Origin: Candolleomyces eurysporus
Taxonomy: Eukaryota > Basidiomycota > Agaricomycetes > Agaricales > Psathyrellaceae
NCBI GenBank assembly: GCA_027579435.1
Contig: JANBPK010000933.1
Location: forward strand, 1 to 64,000
Direction: 5' to 3'
Length of the DNA stretch: 64,000 nt
The notes under the pieces are model-generated. The model was not told where the DNA came from. It worked only from the letters and a program-made list of their open reading frames with translations, and did no database searches. Positions 58,380-64,000 of this stretch are shown here, in pieces (position 1 is the stretch's first letter; every line of letters starts with the position of its first letter). A program made the translations under genes and the position numbers.

Positions 58380-59513
58380 ATGTCTAACCAACATACTCTC
58401 CCTACTTGTAACTGCGCAACACAAGGACTTGCATTACCATGCAAGAAATGCTGTCTAACAGTTATGAGCCCCACGCTTGTTGCCCCTTACTACAACCCTG
58501 TTGCTCCGCCCTCGGGCTGGATGCTGACTACATGGGTAGTTTGGTTGTCGCTGACAATGTCACTGCACATGGCAATGGATCGGCTTGTGCGTTACGCTCC
58601 ATATGCCTCACGGCTGGACGTAATGAATAATGTGATCGATTGGATAAATCAGTATCAGGCCTCCTGGATGTTTCATTCAGGTGAATCCTTCTGAATGCCG
58701 TTTTTTCTGGAGAACCAATACTACAGTAGCAATATCATCGGACATATGCACCCGCATCAACTTTCACATAACGTGCATGACATACGTAGACTGGAAGGTC
58801 GTATCAATGCGTTGTGTCAATCAGCCCAGAGGAATGTCACATTACTGGCTAGTATTAGAAACCTGTTATCGTCGCGTAATGAGAATCCAAGGCAGAATTC
58901 AAATTCTCAGCCAAGGAATCCGTTACCAAGACGGTTGTCTACTCGTAGACGGACGATTCGCATCAATCAAGATCAATCAGATCGTGACAACGTGGCTAAC
59001 TCAGTCAGAGGGCCTCCATATAATCCACCTGTCCGCTCTGGACGTGGGCGAGGTAATGGACTCCTTAACAGAGGAACATGTCATCAGGAATCTACTGCTC
59101 GCGTCCAGGCCAGATCCGGCTCTGGAAGCGCTCGTCATCAATGACAAATGGACAAAGGCACCCACCAGAATCCCATTATCGTCGATGAGGCAGTGGTTAC
59201 CCAAAACCCCGGACTACCTTTCATCAACAATTGTTGGGAAGGATTAGTCCCTGAGAATATTGGCCAGGCTTTGTCTCGCCATCTCTCAGCAGGCTCTGGA
59301 CTGAGAAGGACTCCTTCTCCTCCAGAGGGATATATTATCCCACAGAGAAGACGAGTTGATACCCCCGGGCCAATCCCTGGGACTCACACTCCTCCAACTG
59401 AACCTGGTGGGTCACATTCTCCAGAATCTGACTCGGATAAGGAGAACCAATCATCGCAGGAACCAATCGACAGGATCCGCGATGGATCTGATGATCCATC
59501 TTGGAAGCTTTAG
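58380..59513 (+). pseudogene. Unrecognised ORF upstream of copia gag, two in-frame TGA
   Basis: One frame runs from ATG (SNQHTLPTCNCATQGLALPC) to 59513 with only two stops, TGA 58692-58694 and TGA 59142-59144. The first part has a Cys cluster (CNC, CKKCC). The middle has a probable coiled coil (DIRRLEGRINALCQSAQ) followed by Arg-rich sequence. The end is Pro/Ser-rich and acidic (SPESDSDKENQSSQEP). A competing frame of 188 codons exists at 58681-59247, so the call is tentative. Placed between a possible LTR and gag, it might be an extra retroelement gene. Confidence 0.4.
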
Positions 59514-59667
59514 ATCGTAGAGATCCTTCCAGTCTGTTTGGTAACATGAAACATGGTAACTATGGCTGGAAGAACGGGTAAAGCTTGCAGGCGGCTCATT
59601 CNTTTTTTTTCCATGTGTTATTCTCATGGAAAATCTGTATAAGTTCACTGAAATCTTTCCTTTTTGG

Positions 59668-60753
59668 ATGTCGCACTCCAAGACCGACGCCGCCTACAAT
59701 GCTGTTCCCACTCTCAATGGATCCAACTATGTATGATGGGCTCAGACTATGGAGTTATATCTCCATAGTAAGAGCATGTGGCAGATCGTTGATGGCAAGA
59801 TCACCAAGCCCTCCAACTCAGAAAAAGTGGAGGCTTGGACGGAGAAAAGTGATGCAGCTAAAGGCCTCATCTTACTTAAAATCTGTGAAGATCTCAGGGA
59901 AGCGCACATGAAATTGGACGCTCCCAAGATCTGGGCCAATCTCAAAACCAAATATGGGGCAACTTCTGACTCGCAGGTCTTTTCCTGGTTCTGCGAGTGG
60001 TATAAGTTTGCTATCCCAGGATCCCAGAGCCTGCAGAAGGAATTTGCACACTGGGACCTATTGGTTAGTAAGATGAAGGCCGCCTCCATCAAAATCCTGG
60101 AGAAGATCTTAGCCATGCAGCTGGTGGCTGGAATGCCACCGGCCTATTCCAACATCGTGCCGCTTATGGTGGCTGATATCAATCAGAAGGAATTAACAGT
60201 CGAGAAGGTTAAGTCCTATATGCTTACGGAATGGGAAAGAAAGCAGAAGCCGGGCAAGAAAGCCCTGGCTAACCACATCTCCACCGTCCAGCGGAAGGGG
60301 AATGCTCCCCTTTTCCACCAGCAGCAGAAGGCTTCTCAGCCTACTGCCTCCTCTTCCAAGCAGCGCACGGATCAACCGCAGCAGCAGCAACAACAGAAGA
60401 AGGAGAAGTGTCAGCGTGCCAGCCGTTCCAAGAAAGGAAAGGGCAAAGGCAAGGCCAAGGCCAAGGCTGCCGATACTGGTTCCGACTCCGAGTCGGACAT
60501 TCCTAATGCAGACAACCTTTTCGCATCACTTTCCCTTGCTGATTGCATTCAGCCCGCTCCCATCTCTGTCGCTGACGAATCGTCGCCAGAGAAAGCCCCT
60601 ACTCCTCCACTTCAACATAAACCTTACAGCAGAATGACTGCAACCAAGAAACCGGCCCGCAAAATCAAGGAGCCATTCAGTTCTCACTTCCACGTTAACA
60701 ATGAAGAGTATGATCCGGTCCGCTTGCAGGCGCATTATGGTGAAAACCACTGA
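59668..60753 (+). pseudogene. copia Gag polyprotein (UBN2-type)
   Basis: ATG 59668 with SHSKTDAAYNAVPTLNGSNYV, then an in-frame TGA at 59734-59736, then WAQTMELYLHSKSMWQIVDG. The usual family pattern has NYxxW here. It continues with WANLKTKYGATSDSQVF, FAHWDLLVSKM and VAGMPPAYSNIVPLM, the Gag capsid-like helices of copia elements, then a Gln/Lys-rich tail. No zinc knuckle is seen in this copy. It ends at TGA 60751-60753 and overlaps the pol frame by about 50 nt in a +1 relation. Confidence 0.75.
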
Positions 60754-63700
60754 GACAATGAAGACGCTCAAAAGAGCAAACTCTAACTCCGAGGAGCAAA
60801 TGGCTCCTACTGACGAGGTTGCCATGGTAGAGATGGCCGAAATAGAAGCAAGGGATGAGGCATTGTTCACGGATGATGAAGATGCTGTCTCCATCAACTT
60901 GGTTCCTAATTGTTGCAAGAGATCTAGATCTCTTTCGCCTGACAAAGAAGCACCGAGTAGTAAGTCCGACAACTTGAATACTTCTCATTCTGCTGATTGT
61001 TGTTACAATACAGAGAAGATCAAGTTGGACAAGATCTTGAAGGAAGATTTCAAGTGCCTGTATGGTGTGAATGGGGAACCTCCGTTTCTCCTCTCACAGA
61101 TAATGGAATTGTCTAACAATTCCAATATCATACTGGGACTTGTCTGGAGAAAGGAACATGTGGAAACCGGGGATGTCATAGAAACGTGCTGGAGAAAGAT
61201 CAACTGGATTACCGGTCATCTTAACCAGTTCTGGGATGACTACAAACGTGGTCACCATCAAGGAAAAACCATTCGGTTCTGTCCTGATGGATATCTTGAG
61301 ATCGTGGATAATACCTATGGTCACGCCCCTGGATCGTTTGCACATCCCACAGAGTATGTCGTGGTCTATCATAAGGGCGGTCTATATTTAGATTTCGGTA
61401 AAGAACCACTCACTGATCCCCAAAAGGGGTTCAAGTGGCTGTGGCTTCCGGAATCAAAAATGTGGATCAAAACCATGAAAGTGTTGGCAGGCACTTTCAC
61501 CTATGACGAACTGCAATATCGGCAAGATTGTGCCAAAGACTCTATCATGGGAAGGTATGAGTCATCCTCACCTCTTTCCAAACTATCATTAACGCAGACT
61601 TCTACAGTGATAATTAGTCATAGCAGTAGTAGTAGTGTATTCTTTACCTGTACAAGAGCTGAAATTGAATACCTTGTTCTGCGTGCTGATGATAGCGAAA
61701 GTAAGGGTAACAAAGGATGGATCCTGGGCTCTGGAGCGAGTCAACACTTTACCAACAATAGACAAGACCTCGTTGATTATCAAATCATCAAAGGTAAAGG
61801 GGTTGCTATGGCAACCTCGTCTATTGCAATAGAATGGAAAGGAACTTGTTTCCTAGCCCTCTATATCAGTGATAAGAAGTGTGTGATTTGTCTTCATCCT
61901 GTCTTCTACATCTCTAGCTTCAAGGAAAAACTCCTGTCACTAGGGTGGTTCCTTCAGAACGGTCATACAATGATGGGTGATCAATCTACAATCATCCTAT
62001 TCGATGAGAATAACCAATTAAGTTTGGAGGCTAGGCCATATTCTCATGGGCGGACCGTTTACAGAACCCTACTGGTTAATGCAAACCCGGTAGACCACTT
62101 TAACGCCCACACTGTTGTATATTCTGCTAAGTATGAAACTTGGCATCAGCAGATGGGACACCCCTCAGTGGATGTTCTCAGGAAAGCTTCTAAGTTCATG
62201 AAGAATTTCCCAAAGGATCTGAAGATTCCCAAAGAACCCAGACTTTGTTCCAGATGCGCGGAAGGAAAGATGACATCAGCATCATTTCCCCTGAGCTCTA
62301 CACAAGCCAAGCATCTCTTTGAGAAAATTTATTCAGATCTTAAGGAATTCCCAATCAAATCGTATCATAAGTATAAATACTTTATCAGCTTCCTTGACGA
62401 CTTCTCTTCTTACTGTTGGATTATGTTATTAAAAACCAAGGATGACACCATTAAGTCATTCAGGCACTTTGTTGCCATGGTTAAAACACAATTCAACTCC
62501 AACATCAAAGGTCTAATGACCGATTTCGGGGGAGAATACAAGTCTCGCACCTTTGATAACCTACTGAAAGAGTTGGGAATCAAGGAGCTGGCGTCCGCGC
62601 CAAGGACTCCTCAACAAAATGGGAGAGCTGAACGATTAAACAGGACAATAATGGACAAAGCGGAAGCCATGCGGCATTACGCTAGTATCCCACAGTCCTG
62701 GTGGGAATTCTTGGTGGAACATGCGGTGCATGTCTATAATCGAACTCCGATTCGGAGATTAGATTTTAAGACTCTGTATGAACTTCTTTACAAAGAAGCT
62801 CCTGATGTATCACACTTATGTGTTTTCGGATGCCTAGCATGGGTTTGGGTTAGTCCCGAAAGCCAATGGAATAAATTAAGTCCAAAGGCTAGACCCATGA
62901 TTTATCTAGGTAATTGAAAAGGGGTTCAGGGGTTCCTTTGTATGCGCACTGCAGATAATACTGTGCAAATAGGAACCAAGGCTATGTTTGATGAACAAGC
63001 CTTTCCCAAATCCAAAGATTTCAAGTTGCCAAAATATACTTCGGTCAAAACCAAGGAATCACACGACTCTAATAACGAGCCATCAGAATTCTCTGAGGAA
63101 GAATCATTTGTCCCGAAACAGAAAAATGGTTTCTCTCGTTCCCATCATCAAAGAGATCAGTCACCTCCCTCCGACGGGACGGAGCCCGCTGACGATCCGC
63201 CTGAACGGCCCACCGAGATACCCGAGGCTAGACCTCAGGGGGAGCCTAGATGCTCCGGCTGCCAGGTTAAACCTCCAACTCGACCAGGAAATGTCTACAG
63301 TGAATCAAAAGCACCCACGCAAATTTTGCGTGAGGTATCAGGGGAAAAATCGTGGTCTAAGGCCATTGGAGAAAAGCTGAAAGGTGCTCCAAAGCCTAAG
63401 CAGAAACCAAAAGGGATCCTGGCCCAAGTTCTGCACCACCGCTTCCGGAGAATGTACCTCTTCCTCCAATACCAGTAGGCAAAGTCAATGACATTGACAC
63501 TTCTTCTGCGAGAACAACCCCCACAGGATCAGAATCCTCTTGGGACTCATCGGATTGAAAGTCCGATGCACCGGAATTAACTCGCCAAAGAGTCATAAGT
63601 GACTATGGAAAGAAGAAGTGGAACCGTCATGTTCGGAGAACAAAGCGGAGAAAACAGAAGGAACAGAAAGCTACTGTTGCTGACCTGTGCCATGATGGGG

Positions 63701-64000
63701 GAGAAGATTTTGCCAATTTTCTGCTAGCCCAAGCAGTTCCAGAAATGGATTCTGGCAAACTTCCAAACAAAAGTCCACGCAATTGGACCTTTCGAGACTT
63801 ACAACGGCTACCTGAAGCCAAAAGAAGAGAATGGAGAAAGGCAATGTCCAAAGAGATTGATGCTCTCAAAGGACGCCAAGTATTCGAACTCATCGAACTC
63901 CCACATGGGAGAAAGGCAATCAAAGGCAGATGGGTCTTTGATATTAAGTCTGATGGACAAAAAAGGGCCTGATATGTAGCCAAAGGGTTCTCTCAAATCG
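60701..64000 (+). pseudogene. copia Pol: protease, integrase, start of reverse transcriptase
   Basis: Protease: WILGSGASQHFTNN, where the catalytic Asp of D-S-G is replaced by Gly (codon 61727-61729). Pre-integrase: WHQQMGHPSVDVL and CSRCAEGK, forming HHCC. Integrase: IYSDLKEF, MTDFGGEYKS and PQQNGRAERLNRT supply D, D and E. In-frame TGA at 62915-62917 after YLGN. Frameshift near 63415, then TGA 63556-63558. RT begins with WRKAMSKEIDALKGRQVFEL and GRKAIKGRWVFDIKSDG. TGA 63970-63972 stands where the family has Arg before YVAKGFSQ. The window ends inside RT. Confidence 0.85.

Larger units (their letters stand above)
59668..64000 (+). mobile_element. Ty1/copia retrotransposon, 5' part, truncated by window edge
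   Basis: Gag then protease-integrase-reverse transcriptase in the copia order. The element continues beyond 64000. All in-frame stops inside its reading frames are TGA (59734, 62915, 63556, 63970); one frameshift lies near 63415. Decayed and probably immobile. Confidence 0.85.

Noticed and set aside
45326..63972. TGA read as an amino acid in the mobile elements
   Set aside because: Host genes in the window (GPCR, 5241-7916 membrane gene, NLR C) end at TGA, and the same elements also carry frameshifts and a lost catalytic residue. Decay is the simpler account.

Overview
The window is nuclear DNA of a filamentous basidiomycete, most likely an Agaricomycete. Host genes are split by many 45-70 bp GT-AG introns, and the families present are typical of mushrooms: F-box, HAL2/MET22, ERG25, a cAMP-receptor-like GPCR, NACHT-type NLRs, a membrane/coiled-coil family ending in GIYGxW motifs, a Helitron and Ty1/copia elements. 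I cannot name the species. No tRNA, rRNA or CRISPR was recognised.

Layout. (1) 1-10.4 kb is ordinary host sequence: the 3' end of an unknown gene, an F-box gene (-), a HAL2-type bisphosphate nucleotidase (+), an unrecognised multi-pass membrane protein (+) and a nine-exon GPCR (+). (2) 10.4-37.8 kb is a fast-evolving NLR region. Family 1 (minus strand) has intact copies at 11957-13931 and 28440-30571, one copy broken only by an N (33837-35957), and two 3' fragments. Family 2 (plus strand) has an intact copy at 21641-23940, a dead copy at 18960-21180, and a copy whose first exon is split between 24575-24651 and 16754-17028. (3) 37.8-39.4 kb holds ERG25. (4) 39.4-64 kb is transposon-derived: a tandem 428-bp repeat, a copia relic, a Helitron (Rep, helicase and a peptidase-like tail, minus strand) flanked on the same strand by two orphan gene families, and the 5' part of a copia element that runs off the right edge.

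Main result. The family-2 cluster lies between two direct copies of an undescribed ~1.03-kb element with terminal inverted repeats. Their 7-bp target duplications are swapped: GACGTGT flanks the pair on the outside, and CCTCCAA lies at both inner edges. Taking the outer part of exon 1 from the right end and the rest from the left end gives an open frame of exactly 2079 nt. The ~8-kb block is therefore circularly permuted. This is what is expected if a circle carrying three NLR genes and one element copy integrated into another element copy, or if one unit of a tandem array moved as a macrotransposon.

Other patterns. In the downstream cluster the membrane/coiled-coil gene and the family-1 NLR face each other tail to tail, and this pair has been copied and eroded about four times. 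The two NLR families share a gene plan: a short motif exon, a phase-1 intron, then one large NACHT exon. Thirteen premature stops in the Helitron, the copia element and a neighbouring ORF are all TGA, several at positions where the family has Arg, which points to CGA-to-TGA decay at CpG. Lone N characters behave as extra bases in five genes.
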